Shown: piece after piece, positions 44,781 through 53,795 of the stretch | Layout of the letters: every line of letters starts with the position of its first letter | Numbering within the stretch: position 1 is the stretch's first letter | Origin: Azonexaceae bacterium | GTDB lineage: Bacteria > Pseudomonadota > Gammaproteobacteria > Burkholderiales > Rhodocyclaceae | Direction of reading: 5' to 3' | Length of the DNA: 64,000 bases | Assembly: GCA_013335535.1 (NCBI GenBank) | Contig: JAAXVL010000014.1 | Coordinates: 17,844-81,843 of the forward strand | The notes under the pieces: generated by a model | Database searches by the model: none | Seen by the model: only the letters and a program-made list of their open reading frames with translations | What the model was told of the DNA's origin: nothing | Program-made: the position numbers and the translations under genes

Positions 44781-46565
44781 TTAACTATCGTCCGACGGCG
44801 GCGCCACCTTGATGACTTCTTCGAGCGAGGTAATGCCCTGGGCGACCTTGAGCGCGCCGGAAATGCGCAGCGGGCGCATGCCTTCGCGGAAAGCCTGTTC
44901 GCGCAGCTTGGGAATCTCGGTGAGGGGCTTGATCATGCGGCGAATTTCGGGCGAATTGACCAGGATTTCATAGACGCCGACGCGGCCGGAATAGCCGGTC
45001 ATCCGACATTCCAGACAACCGACCGGCTGCCAGATCTGGGTCGGCTCGGCCGATTTCCACGGCGCGACCAGCGCCCGCCAGGCGGCACGCTGCTCTTCGC
45101 GCGGCGTCACGGCCTTCTTGCAGTGCGGACACAAGGTACGGACGAGACGCTGGGCCATGATGCCGAGCAACGTCGAGTTGATCAGGTAGGCCGGCACGCC
45201 GAGGTCGAGCAGGCGGGTGATGGCCGACGGCGCGTCGTTGGTATGCAGCGTCGACAACACGAGATGGCCGGTGAGCGCCGCTTGGATGGCCATCTCGGCC
45301 GTTTCGAGATCGCGGATTTCGCCGATCATCACGATGTCCGGGTCCTGCCGCATGAGGGCGCGTACGCCGTCGGCAAAGCCGAGCTCGATGGCATGGCTGA
45401 CCTGCATCTGGTTGAACGAGGATTCGACCATTTCGATCGGGTCTTCGATCGTGCACACGTTCACTTCCGGCGTCGCCAGCTGCTTGAGCGTCGTGTATAG
45501 CGTCGTAGTCTTGCCTGAGCCGGTCGGGCCGGTCACCAGAATGATGCCGTTTGGCGTTGCCGTCATCTGCTTCCAGCGGCTCTGGTCTTCGTCGGAAAAA
45601 CCCAGCGAGCGGAAGTCGCGAACAAGCACCTCCGGGTCGAAAATCCGCATGACGAGCTTTTCGCCAAAAGCGGTCGGCAGCGTCGACAGGCGCAGCTCGA
45701 CCTCCTGCCCGGCTGGCGTCCGCGTCTTAATCCGACCGTCCTGCGGGCGGCGTTTTTCGATGACGTCCATACGCCCGAGCAGTTTGATGCGGCTGGTCAT
45801 GGCGTTCATGACCGCCATCGGAATCTGGTAAACCTGATGCAGCACGCCGTCGATGCGGAAGCGGACGATGCCCAGATTGCGTCGCGGCTCGATATGGATG
45901 TCGGAGGCACGCTGATCGAAGGCGTACTGCCACAGCCAGTCCACGATATGAATGATGTGCTGGTCGTTGGCGTCGAACTGCTTGTTGACCTTGCCCAGTT
46001 CGACCAGTTGCTCGAAGCTCGACAGCCCGGACGTCACGTCGCCCCGGGCGTTGGCCTTCTTGACCGATTTGGCGAGGTTGAAGAACTCGACGAGGTAGCG
46101 GCTGATGTCCTCGGGATTAGCCATGACGCGGCGAATCTGCTTGCGCAGGATCTGCTGCAGCTCCTCGACCCATTCGCGCACATACGGCTCGGCCGTGGCG
46201 ATGACGATTTCACGCGTCGTCACCTGTACCGGCAGAATGCCGAAGCGCGAGGCATACGCGCTCGACATGACCTCGGCGACGCCGGTGAAGTCGATCTTGA
46301 GCGGGTCGATGTACTGGTAGTCGACGCCTGTGCGGCCAGCCAGCCATTCGGTCAGGACTTCGAGGGTGAGCAGCCGGACGGGCGGACCGACCTGTCGCCA
46401 TTTCTGGTCGGCAATGACAATCAGCGGATGGGTCTTGCCGCCATGCAGGCGACGCTCGCTCTTGAGCGCATCAGCCGCCTCCTGGCTGACCAGCCCATCC
46501 TCCACCATCCAGTCGAGCACTTCGGTCAGTGCCAGGCGATGTTCGCCGATATTCTTGTCACTCAT
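44781..46565 (-). CDS. GspE/PilB-family type II/IV secretion ATPase
   Basis: A 594-residue ATPase. The N-terminal region (about 1-190) is of the T2SSE/MshEN type; the core has DIHIEP, Walker A GPTGSGKTT, Asp box GEIRDLETAEMA and His box TGHLVLSTLHTNDA. A zinc-binding CPHC...CLEC pair lies near residue 488 and 522. Start ATG 46565 is used because upstream codons run antisense over the next gene. It stands alone without pilus or secretion genes, so which machine it drives is unknown; PilB-like or MshE-like roles are both possible. Confidence 0.92.
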   Translation of the reverse strand: MSDKNIGEHRLALTEVLDWMVEDGLVSQEAADALKSERRLHGGKTHPLIVIADQKWRQVGPPVRLLTLEVLTEWLAGRTGVDYQYIDPLKIDFTGVAEVMSSAYASRFGILPVQVTTREIVIATAEPYVREWVEELQQILRKQIRRVMANPEDISRYLVEFFNLAKSVKKANARGDVTSGLSSFEQLVELGKVNKQFDANDQHIIHIVDWLWQYAFDQRASDIHIEPRRNLGIVRFRIDGVLHQVYQIPMAVMNAMTSRIKLLGRMDVIEKRRPQDGRIKTRTPAGQEVELRLSTLPTAFGEKLVMRIFDPEVLVRDFRSLGFSDEDQSRWKQMTATPNGIILVTGPTGSGKTTTLYTTLKQLATPEVNVCTIEDPIEMVESSFNQMQVSHAIELGFADGVRALMRQDPDIVMIGEIRDLETAEMAIQAALTGHLVLSTLHTNDAPSAITRLLDLGVPAYLINSTLLGIMAQRLVRTLCPHCKKAVTPREEQRAAWRALVAPWKSAEPTQIWQPVGCLECRMTGYSGRVGVYEILVNSPEIRRMIKPLTEIPKLREQAFREGMRPLRISGALKVAQGITSLEEVIKVAPPSDDS

Positions 46566-46641
46566 GCGCGGCAATATAGCACGCAGCCGGTAACGATTTG
46601 TAACCAGACAGCACTCTGTTTGCACACCTTTACAACTTGCC

Positions 46642-46670
46642 GGGAACAAACGTTTCCATGCACCTAGAAT
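46642..46670 (+). promoter_or_regulatory. Possible ECF-type promoter of the Cys-rich protein gene
   Basis: GGAAC at about 46643 and TAGAA at about 46665 are spaced like an extracytoplasmic-function sigma promoter. Weak evidence by eye only. Confidence 0.3.
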
Positions 46671-46700
46671 GAAGTCGTACCCACCCGCAAGGAGCGAAAA

Positions 46701-47252
46701 ATGAAAACCCGCCTCATGATGATCATCAGTGCCTTGATGGCTTCGCTGATCTGTCTGCCGGCCAGTGCCCAACCCGCCCAGGGACAAGGAAGCATGGGCG
46801 GCGGCATGAACGGCATGGGCCCTGGTGGCGGCGCCGGGATGATGCAAGGCGGTGGCCCGCGCGCCGGTGCGCCGCGCGACTGCAGCCTGGCCCCGAACCC
46901 GACGGCCTGCACCGCCCACCGCGAAGCCCGCGCCCAGGCCCATGAAGCCTGCAAGAACACAGCCGGCCCGCAACGCCGGCAATGCATGCAGGAACAGCGG
47001 CAGAATTTCGACTGCACCAAGGCCGGCAACCCGCAGCAATGTGAATCACGCAAGATGGCCTACAAGGAATGCCAGGGCCAGGCCGGACCGGCCTTCCGCC
47101 AGTGCGTGCAACAGAAAATGCCGCCGGTCGACTGCAGCAAGGCGCCCAACCAGGCTCGCTGCGACCTCCACCAGAAAGCACGCGCCGCCTGTCAGGACAA
47201 GTTCGGGCCGGAACACAAGGCGTGTCTGCGAGAACAGTTCGGCGTGAAATAA
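46701..47252 (+). CDS. Exported Cys-rich protein with three tandem repeats
   Basis: A 183-residue protein with a signal peptide (cleavage near ASA-Q, residue 23), a Gly/Met-rich linker (about 28-58), and three repeats each with four Cys: C61/C70/C84/C95, C105/C114/C124/C135 and C145/C154/C164/C175. Units 2 and 3 have identical Cys spacing (9, 10, 11), and each unit begins DC(S/T). The even number of Cys and periplasmic location suggest disulfides or metal binding. Strong AAGGAG ribosome site. I do not recognise a named family. Confidence 0.85.
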   Translation: MKTRLMMIISALMASLICLPASAQPAQGQGSMGGGMNGMGPGGGAGMMQGGGPRAGAPRDCSLAPNPTACTAHREARAQAHEACKNTAGPQRRQCMQEQRQNFDCTKAGNPQQCESRKMAYKECQGQAGPAFRQCVQQKMPPVDCSKAPNQARCDLHQKARAACQDKFGPEHKACLREQFGVK

Positions 47253-47259
47253 AGCGGGG

Positions 47260-47287
47260 AAATGCCGGGAAACCGGCATTTCAATTT
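47260..47287 (+). terminator. Terminator overlapping the repeat, after the Cys-rich gene
   Basis: AAATGCCGG pairs perfectly with CCGGCATTT around GAAA and is followed by CAATTTT. The right arm and tail are the left end of repeat copy 10. Confidence 0.7.
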
Positions 47288-47313
47288 TGAGCAGAAATTC
47301 CGGTTGACCGTGG
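47278..47313 (+). repeat. Dispersed ~36-bp repeat, copy 10
   Basis: ATTTCAATTTTGAGC, a short middle, then TTCCGGTTGACCGTGG, between two convergent genes. Confidence 0.9.
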
Positions 47314-47401
47314 CATTGCTGCAAAAACCGGAATTCTTCGGGGCGTGGCCAGAACCTGGCCTGAGCTTGCTGCTTGACGGCAGGCGCCTGCTACTGAAAG
47401 C

Positions 47402-48859
47402 TCAGCCAGCCTTTCGCTCGAAGCCCAGCTCAAACCAGAATGTGGTGCCGTGCCCAAGGGCGGAATCGACGCCGAGGCGCCCGCCCATCATGTCCACCAT
47501 CTTCTTGCATAACGACAGGCCGAGGCCGGTGCCGCTGAATCGTCTTGTGGTGGAGCCATCTCCCTGGGTGAACGGGTCAAATAGACCGGGGATCACTTCA
47601 CGCGGAATGCCGATGCCGGTGTCGGTCACCGCAAAACGAACCAAGACATTGTTTTCCGTTTCCGCCAACAGCGCCATGCCGACAACGATTTGTCCCTCTT
47701 CGGTAAATTTGACGGCGTTATCCACCAGCTGATCGATCACCTTGCCGAGTTTTTCCTGGTCGCCAGCAACCATATCGGGGACAGCCGGTTCGATTGCCAT
47801 GGTCAGGCCAAGGCCCTTGCTCGATGCCTTTTCCATGATGCTGTCAATGACACACTGAACGGTCTCCCGAAGCGGAAACTCGGCCGGGGTGAACTCTTCC
47901 TTCCCGTGGGCAATCTTCGAAAACATCAGGATGTCGTCGATCATTCGCAGAAGGTCATGCGAACAGGTCTTGACGGTACTCGCATAGACCTTCTGTTCGT
48001 CATCTAGATCAGTCATCAACATGAGATCCGTCATGCCGAGAATGCCACTGAGCGGGGTTCGCAACTCATGACTCATCGTCGACAGGAAGGAGGTCTTGGC
48101 GACCGCCGCTGCAGAAGCGTGATGCGCCAATTCGCGGGTCTGCTCGAGCATGCCTTCAAGCGTGTTGTTGACGATTGACTGCTCGTCGTAGCTGTCCTGC
48201 AAATCCGACATCAGGCGTTGGATGGCTGACAAGGATGGCCTAAAGACAAACAGGAATTCAATGGCCAGAATGGTCAGCCCGATGGCCAGCATCATGTATT
48301 CAATACGCTGGAGCGAGAGCAGCTTTTCATGGGCTTCCTTGTCCAGCTGGAAGGTAATGGCATCCATGCCGACGAGAAAAGACTGCTCGTGCTCGAGCAA
48401 AACCGCTCCGGCCTGCCTGATCTCGCCAGGCGAACCCGGCGTTTTGCCCAAGACGTCGAGCAAGCCATCAATGGCCGACGACATTGCCTCCTGATGGGAG
48501 CGGATTCCTGCAAAAAGCTGCTGGATCTCGGGAGAAAGCGCCCGGGCAGGCAAACCCAGATCGGGGTCACCGTGACGCAAGCCGTTGTCAGCCCGCTTCC
48601 ATGCCCGGAAGGCATCTTCAATTTCGCCGATACGGCGTTGCCATGCCGCCTGTTCTGTCTCGTAAGGAAGCGCCAGAACGGCTTTTGTCAGACGCTGGGA
48701 CAGCATGCGCTGGCGGCCGGACAAGTTGATTACCCGCGCTTCATCTGAATTGCTGCTGATCGATCGCTGCAGGAGCCACGAGCCCGAGATCATGCAACAA
48801 GCGACGATAGCGAGTGCAACAAAATAAATGATCTTGAAGCGCTTGAGGCGCGAATGCAT
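47402..48859 (-). CDS. Membrane histidine kinase with PilJ-type sensor domain
   Basis: A 485-residue kinase. Two membrane helices (about 10-30 and 190-215) enclose a PilJ/NIT-like all-helical sensor with the ARVINLSGRQRMLSQRLTKA signature. After a coiled linker come HisKA ([15 protein letters not shown]) and HATPase (DNAVKFTEEG; DTGIGIPREV; GTGLGLSLC). There is no receiver domain and no partner regulator next to it. ATG 48859 has AAGGG 7 bp upstream; a GTG at 48883 is less likely. Confidence 0.9.
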   Translation of the reverse strand: MHSRLKRFKIIYFVALAIVACCMISGSWLLQRSISSNSDEARVINLSGRQRMLSQRLTKAVLALPYETEQAAWQRRIGEIEDAFRAWKRADNGLRHGDPDLGLPARALSPEIQQLFAGIRSHQEAMSSAIDGLLDVLGKTPGSPGEIRQAGAVLLEHEQSFLVGMDAITFQLDKEAHEKLLSLQRIEYMMLAIGLTILAIEFLFVFRPSLSAIQRLMSDLQDSYDEQSIVNNTLEGMLEQTRELAHHASAAAVAKTSFLSTMSHELRTPLSGILGMTDLMLMTDLDDEQKVYASTVKTCSHDLLRMIDDILMFSKIAHGKEEFTPAEFPLRETVQCVIDSIMEKASSKGLGLTMAIEPAVPDMVAGDQEKLGKVIDQLVDNAVKFTEEGQIVVGMALLAETENNVLVRFAVTDTGIGIPREVIPGLFDPFTQGDGSTTRRFSGTGLGLSLCKKMVDMMGGRLGVDSALGHGTTFWFELGFERKAG

Positions 48860-49002
48860 GAAAGCCCTTGTTGACGTGTGCACGGCGAAAGCACTTTGGC
48901 TGTCGCGGCAATTAAATTTGCAGCACTTTGCACCAATTCAGGGCAGGACTTTTTGCGTCTGGTCAATTTCTTGTGATTTTCGCGACAAGATGCGCTGCGC
49001 CC

Positions 49003-49215
49003 CTATCGCTGACGTAAGGGTTTGAGCAGACCCGACAAGCCGTTGTGGTCAATTTCCTGCATCAAAGCCAGCAAACGGCCGATTTCGCCGGGCGGAAAGC
49101 CTTCGCGAGCGAACCAGTTGAGGTAGTTGCCAGGCAGGTCGGCGATCAGCCGGCCCTTGTACTTGCCGAAGGGCATGCTGCGGGTAACAAGGAGGAGCAG
49201 GTCTTCGGGATTCAT
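49003..49215 (-). CDS. DUF3820 family small protein
   Basis: A 70-residue protein with the DUF3820 pattern MPFGKYKGRLIADLPGNYLNWFAREGFPPGEIGRLL. The family is common in proteobacteria and of unknown function, perhaps a nucleic-acid-related accessory. It lies between the kinase and the TSUP transporter genes on the same strand. Confidence 0.88.
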   Translation of the reverse strand: MNPEDLLLLVTRSMPFGKYKGRLIADLPGNYLNWFAREGFPPGEIGRLLALMQEIDHNGLSGLLKPLRQR

Positions 49216-49255
49216 CGATAGCGGCGTTCAAGTCAGGCCGCCATTGTGCCAAAAC

Positions 49256-50008
49256 TCAGCCGAGGCAGATCATCCATAGCGCTGTGGCTGTCAGCATTAG
49301 CGCAAAAGCCATGCGCAGTCGGCGCTCCGGCAGGCCATGCGCGATGCGGACGCCGTAGGAAACAGTCAGGGCGCCACCCAGCGCAAACAAGATGCCCATC
49401 TTCCAGTCGACCAGCCCGGCGTTTGAAAAGGTGAGCAGGGCGACAATGGAACTGGGCATGACCAGCGCGATAGCGAAGCCCTGGGCCACGGCCTGCGTCT
49501 GCCGGAAAAAGGCGACCAGAATGGGCGGCGTGATCATGCCGCCGCCGATACTGATCAGGCCCTGACAGGTACCACCGATCAGGCCGACCAGCGGAATCAG
49601 CCGTTCAGGCAACGCGAACGACCAGTTCGCGCGCCCGGCGCGCAAAGACCAAAGGCTATGAATAGCCAGCCAGAGGAGGAAAAGGCCAAAATAGCGCCGC
49701 AACTGGCTGGAGGCCAGGCTGCTCGCATAGTGCGCCGTCAAGGCCGTCGCCGTCACCGCACAGAGCACCAGCAGCGCGGTGCGCAGCTTTGGCAGCGGCT
49801 GGCGCTGGCAGTAACGCCACAGGGCAATGCTCAGGTTGGGCACCATCATGACCAGCGCCGTGCCTTGCGCCAGCTTCTGATCCATGCCGAACAGCCCGGT
49901 CATGACGGGAATGGCGATGATGCCGCCGCCGATGCCGAAGATGCCACCGGCCAGGCCCAGGGCGGCACCGATCAGCAGGGGCAAGGCAAGGCTCAGGACA
50001 ACGATCAT
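49256..50008 (-). CDS. TSUP (TauE/SafE) family membrane transporter
   Basis: A 250-residue membrane protein with about eight hydrophobic segments and the two TSUP glycine-rich motifs GGIFGIGGGIIAIPVM (near 26) and GGTCQGLISIGGGMITPPIL (near 150). The family moves sulfite, sulfonates or related organosulfur anions. It is divergent from a LysR regulator whose likely operator lies between them, so control by that regulator is probable. Substrate unknown. Confidence 0.9.
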   Translation of the reverse strand: MIVVLSLALPLLIGAALGLAGGIFGIGGGIIAIPVMTGLFGMDQKLAQGTALVMMVPNLSIALWRYCQRQPLPKLRTALLVLCAVTATALTAHYASSLASSQLRRYFGLFLLWLAIHSLWSLRAGRANWSFALPERLIPLVGLIGGTCQGLISIGGGMITPPILVAFFRQTQAVAQGFAIALVMPSSIVALLTFSNAGLVDWKMGILFALGGALTVSYGVRIAHGLPERRLRMAFALMLTATALWMICLG

Positions 50009-50070
50009 GGCTGGACTCGGAAAGAATGTCGGGCCATATTACTGCTTTGCACAAAGGCAAAAATATCGCT

Positions 50071-50093
50071 AAATTAACTTGATTCGTTAATTT
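50071..50093. promoter_or_regulatory. Palindrome, candidate LysR operator
   Basis: Arms AAATTAAC (50071-50078) and GTTAATTT (50086-50093) are perfect inverted repeats with a 7-bp spacer. The site is in the 102-bp gap between the divergent TSUP transporter and LysR genes and has the interrupted-dyad form of LysR sites. Confidence 0.65.
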
Positions 50094-50110
50094 TATTTAT
50101 CAATAAACCG

Positions 50111-51031
50111 ATGTCATCCGAACTCGCTTTCTTCAGCCTGCTTGTCGAGCAGGGCAGCCTGGCCCGGGCGGCGCGCGAGCTAGGGCTGACCGGGCCGGCC
50201 GTCAGCCGTCGTCTGGCTCAGCTTGAACAGCGCCTCGGCGTTCGACTGCTGACGCGGACGACACGCCGGATGAGCCTGACGCCAGAGGGCGAGCTGTACC
50301 TGGCCGAAAGCCGGCGCATCCTCGGCGAAATCGAGGCGCTGGAGCAGACGCTGACCCGCACCCGGGCCGAACCGCGCGGACTGCTCCGCATCCACGCCAC
50401 CTACGGTTTCGGTCGCCGGCAACTGGCGCCCGCCGTTTCCGACTTTGTCCGTCAGTACCCGGCGGTCGACATCCAGCTCACGCTCGGCGATCAGGCTGTC
50501 ATGCCGGGCGACCAGAGCTTCGATATCGCCATCCGCTTCGGCGAGCCGCCGGAGGCGCGCGTCGTGGCCCGCAAGATTGCCTCGAATCAGCGCTACCTGT
50601 TTGCCTCGCCTTCATACTTGGCCCGCCGTGGCCAACCGCTCGATCCGGACGATCTGGGCAGCCATGACTGTATCGTCATCCGCGAGGGCAGCGGCGCCTT
50701 CGGCACATGGACGCTGTGCGCCGGCAAGCAGTGTCGCAACGTGAAAGTGAGCAGCAAACTCAGCACCAATCACGGCGAGGTGGCCGTCGATTGGGCGCTC
50801 GACGGCCATGGCATCCTGTTGCGTTCCTCGTGGGATACGGCGGCCGAGCTGCGCGCTGGCAGACTAGTCCGCGTGCTGCCGGATTGGTCGGGCAGCCCGG
50901 CCGACATCTACGCGCTGTACCCGCAGCGCCTGAACCTGTCGGCCAAGGTGCGGGTGTTTCTCGATTTCCTGACCGAACGCTTCGCCGCCTACCGCAGCGC
51001 CGCCGACGGCAACGCCGAATTACCCTGGTAA
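50111..51031 (+). CDS. LysR family transcriptional regulator
   Basis: A 306-residue regulator. The N-terminal helix-turn-helix is FFSLLVEQGSLARAARELGLTGPAVSRRLAQLEQRLGVRLL, slightly shortened at the start compared with typical members, and the effector domain follows from about residue 88. Likely regulates the divergent TSUP gene. Its 3' end overlaps the convergent MFS gene by 12 bp. Confidence 0.94.
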   Translation: MSSELAFFSLLVEQGSLARAARELGLTGPAVSRRLAQLEQRLGVRLLTRTTRRMSLTPEGELYLAESRRILGEIEALEQTLTRTRAEPRGLLRIHATYGFGRRQLAPAVSDFVRQYPAVDIQLTLGDQAVMPGDQSFDIAIRFGEPPEARVVARKIASNQRYLFASPSYLARRGQPLDPDDLGSHDCIVIREGSGAFGTWTLCAGKQCRNVKVSSKLSTNHGEVAVDWALDGHGILLRSSWDTAAELRAGRLVRVLPDWSGSPADIYALYPQRLNLSAKVRVFLDFLTERFAAYRSAADGNAELPW

Positions 51032-52195
51032 GCGCGCTGAACGCCAGAGCGGGTAAAGGCCGAGCAAGCCGAGCAGCGGCCCGGGCAGGAGGAGCCAGGC
51101 GATGCTCATGCCCCAGTCGGCTATCCATGCCGTGCCGAGCTGGATGGAAAACATCGTGATGGCGAAACCGATGGAGTTTTGAAAGGCCAGCGCGCTACCG
51201 ACGATTTCCGGCGGGCAGGCGCGGGCCGAAAGCGCCGAAAAATGCGGCGAATCGGCGACGACCGTGGCGCCCCAGAAGAGTAGCAAGGCGATCCTGGCGG
51301 TGACCGGCCAGTCGCCGGTCAGCGGAAACAGGGCGCAGCAGATGGCCGAGCTGGCCAGGGCCGCGGCAGCGACGCGCGGGCTGCCGATACGTTGGCTCCA
51401 CCAGCCGCCGAACAGGCAACCGAGGGCGCCGATGCCGATGATGGCGAAGGCTAACCCGGAGAGTTGGCGGCTGCCCGCCTCGGCCAGGCCGCTCAGGATG
51501 ATGAGCGCTGGCGTCAGCGTCCAGAAGGCGTAGAGCTCCCACTGGTGGCCGAAATAACCGAAGGCCGAGGCGCGGAATTCGCGCACCGAAAAAGCGTAGA
51601 AGACGCGGCCCAGGCGCAGCGGCGGTGCGCCGTGCCGGCGTTTGAGGTGCGGCCCGTCGCCGAGCCGGAAGATCATGGCTGCTGCCAGCAAGGCGAGGCC
51701 GGACGAAACGAGGATGGTCCCCTGCCACGACCACCCTGCCCCGGCCAGGCGGATGCCGTGCGGCAGCGCCGTGCCCAGCGTCAGCATGCCGACCAGCTGG
51801 GCCAGCGCGGCCCCGGCCCGCTCGGGCACCCAGCTGACGACCAGCTTCATGCCGAGCGGGTAGACGCCAGCCAGACAAAAGCCGACGGCGAAACGCAGCG
51901 GGACGGCCGCGGCCATGCCATCGGCGAGCAGGGCGAAGGCAGCGTTGCAGATGGCGCCGAGCACGGCACAGACGGCGAAGATCCGGCTCGCGGCGAAGCG
52001 GTCGGCCAGGCCGGAGATGGCGAAGGTCAGCGTGCCCAGGATGAAACCGAATTGGACGGCGTTGGTCAGCGTACCAATGTCGGCCGGCGCGATGCCCCAG
52101 GCGCGGATCAGGTCGTCGGCCGCGCTGTTGGCGGAGAACCACAGCGAGGTGCCGAAGAGCTGGGCGATGACGATGACGAGGACGGGGTTTTGCAT
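51020..52195 (-). CDS. MFS transporter
   Basis: A 391-residue major-facilitator protein with twelve predicted helices. The first helix (FGTSLWFSANSAADDL) and the loop GLADRFAASRIF correspond to family positions. ATG 52195 directly precedes the first helix; an upstream in-frame start would add a soluble tail. Substrate cannot be inferred. It overlaps the LysR gene end and is divergent from the YgjP-like gene. Confidence 0.9.
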   Translation of the reverse strand: MQNPVLVIVIAQLFGTSLWFSANSAADDLIRAWGIAPADIGTLTNAVQFGFILGTLTFAISGLADRFAASRIFAVCAVLGAICNAAFALLADGMAAAVPLRFAVGFCLAGVYPLGMKLVVSWVPERAGAALAQLVGMLTLGTALPHGIRLAGAGWSWQGTILVSSGLALLAAAMIFRLGDGPHLKRRHGAPPLRLGRVFYAFSVREFRASAFGYFGHQWELYAFWTLTPALIILSGLAEAGSRQLSGLAFAIIGIGALGCLFGGWWSQRIGSPRVAAAALASSAICCALFPLTGDWPVTARIALLLFWGATVVADSPHFSALSARACPPEIVGSALAFQNSIGFAITMFSIQLGTAWIADWGMSIAWLLLPGPLLGLLGLYPLWRSARLPG

Positions 52196-52293
52196 GGGTG
52201 AATCGATTTCGGAAAATCGCGCTAGCTTATCGCCGATTTTAAGAATCACGCGAAAAAACGATCCGCCCGGCCTTCCAGTAAAATCGGCGCGCC

Positions 52294-52836
52294 ATGACCA
52301 AACCTGCCACGCCCAACTATCTCGCCGGCTATCCCGCCCATCTGACGGATTCGGTGTGGCGCCTGATCGAACAGGGTCAACTCGGCAAGGTGCTGCGCCA
52401 GAAGTATCCGGAAGTGCATCAGGTGCGCACCGACAGGGCGCTCTACGACTACGTTCAGGAAATCAAGGCGACGTATTTGCGCAACGCGCCGCAGCCGAGC
52501 AAGGTGGCTTTCGACGGCAAGTTGCAGACGCTGCAGAAAGCGCTCGGCATTCACAGCCGGATCGCCCGCGTCCAGGGCGGCAAGCTCAAGAGCAAGCGCG
52601 AAATCCACGTTGCCAGCCTTTTCCGCGAGATGCCGCCGGAGTTCCTGCGCATGATCGTCGTCCATGAAATTTCGCACCTCAAGGAACCCGAGCACGACAA
52701 GGCGTTCTATCAGCTGTGCCAGCATATGGAGGCCGATTACTTCCAGCTCGAGTTCGACCTGCGTGCCTACCTGTGCCACCTGGCGGCCGGCGGCCCACCG
52801 TTGTGGGTGGCCGAGGTTTCCGGCGAAACTGGCTGA
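52294..52836 (+). CDS. YgjP-like zinc metallopeptidase-domain protein
   Basis: A 180-residue protein of the YgjP/DUF45 (M48-like) group. The zinc motif VVHEISHLKEPEHDKAFYQL at about 124-143 has the HExxH core and the downstream conserved His and Asp. Function is poorly known; members are thought to be cytoplasmic metallopeptidases. Complete, with the start just after a short gap from the divergent MFS gene. Confidence 0.9.
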   Translation: MTKPATPNYLAGYPAHLTDSVWRLIEQGQLGKVLRQKYPEVHQVRTDRALYDYVQEIKATYLRNAPQPSKVAFDGKLQTLQKALGIHSRIARVQGGKLKSKREIHVASLFREMPPEFLRMIVVHEISHLKEPEHDKAFYQLCQHMEADYFQLEFDLRAYLCHLAAGGPPLWVAEVSGETG

Positions 52837-52858
52837 TATCCGCGGTTAGCCGGGCTTG

Positions 52859-52895
52859 CCACGGTCAACCGGAAAAAATGGCCAAAATTGAAATG
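52859..52895 (-). repeat. Dispersed ~36-bp repeat, copy 11
   Basis: Near-consensus copy (CCACGGTCAACCGG ... GGCCAAAATTGAAAT) in the 86-bp gap between the YgjP-like gene and the lipoprotein gene. Confidence 0.95.
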
Positions 52896-52922
52896 TTCTG
52901 CCACCCAACGGAGTAGAAAAGC

Positions 52923-53795
52923 ATGCGCCCAAGCCTGATCAGATTGCTGCCGATCGCCCTCATCCTGCTCCTCGGCGGCTGCATGTCGCGCGGCATTCCG
53001 CAAGCCACCGGCAGCGGCGAACAGCCGGCGGCGCGCGCCGTGCTGCAGAAATCGGCGGAAGCGCATGGCCTGGCTGCCTTTCGCCAGATCGACGACCTCA
53101 GCGTCGGCTATGCCGGCGAATGGTATGGACTGGTGACCAAAGTACAGCCGACGCTGATCGACGCCGATTTCCGTCAGGGCTCGCAGGAACGGATCATCTT
53201 CAAGGGCGGGCCGCTCATCGGCCAGCGCCATCTTGGCCCCAAGGGCAGCAAGCAGGTCATCCGCCGCAGCGGCGACGTCCAGGTTTTCTACAACGATGCG
53301 CCGACCACCGACCGTGATGTGCTTGCTGCGGCCGCGCTGGTCGCCGACGGCTACCGGATGTTCCTGACCGGGCCGTTCTACTTTCTCGACGGCAACCTGA
53401 GCCTGGAAGTGGGCGAGGACGAAACCGTCGAAGGCCGCGCCTGCACGACGCTGGTCGCCGTGCGCCGCCCCGGCCACGGACTCTCAGCCGAGGATCGCTA
53501 TCTGCTGTTCATCGACACCGAAAACCACCTGCTGCGCCGTGTCCGGTTCACGATGGAAGGTCTGGAATCGACGCAGGGCGCCATCGCCGAGGTCGACTTC
53601 TTCGACCACAGGGAGATCGCCGGCGTCACCTGGCCGACCCGCTTTTACGAGCGCCTGCGCAAACCAATCCCGAGCCTGCCGGTGCATGACTGGCGACTGA
53701 TCGGGCTGGATGTGAATCGCGGCCTGAGCGAGGCGGACGTTGCCGGGCCAAGCTTTTCCGCACGGGCCGCCGAGGCCGCCCGCCCGATCAAATGA
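52923..53795 (+). CDS. Uncharacterised outer-membrane-type lipoprotein
   Basis: A 290-residue protein with a lipoprotein signal (ILLLGGC, Cys at residue 20) and a largely beta-strand mature domain, rather like LolA/LppX-fold proteins (KVQPTLIDADFRQG; YFLDGNLSLEVGEDETVEGRACTTLVAVRRPG). No firm family. The stop overlaps the YkgJ-family gene start as ATGA, so the two are coupled. Confidence 0.75.
   Translation: MRPSLIRLLPIALILLLGGCMSRGIPQATGSGEQPAARAVLQKSAEAHGLAAFRQIDDLSVGYAGEWYGLVTKVQPTLIDADFRQGSQERIIFKGGPLIGQRHLGPKGSKQVIRRSGDVQVFYNDAPTTDRDVLAAAALVADGYRMFLTGPFYFLDGNLSLEVGEDETVEGRACTTLVAVRRPGHGLSAEDRYLLFIDTENHLLRRVRFTMEGLESTQGAIAEVDFFDHREIAGVTWPTRFYERLRKPIPSLPVHDWRLIGLDVNRGLSEADVAGPSFSARAAEAARPIK

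Noticed and set aside
44781..47039. Full-length 752-codon frame for the PilB/GspE ATPase
   Set aside because: The first 158 codons run antisense over the Cys-rich protein gene; family homology begins at ATG 46565.
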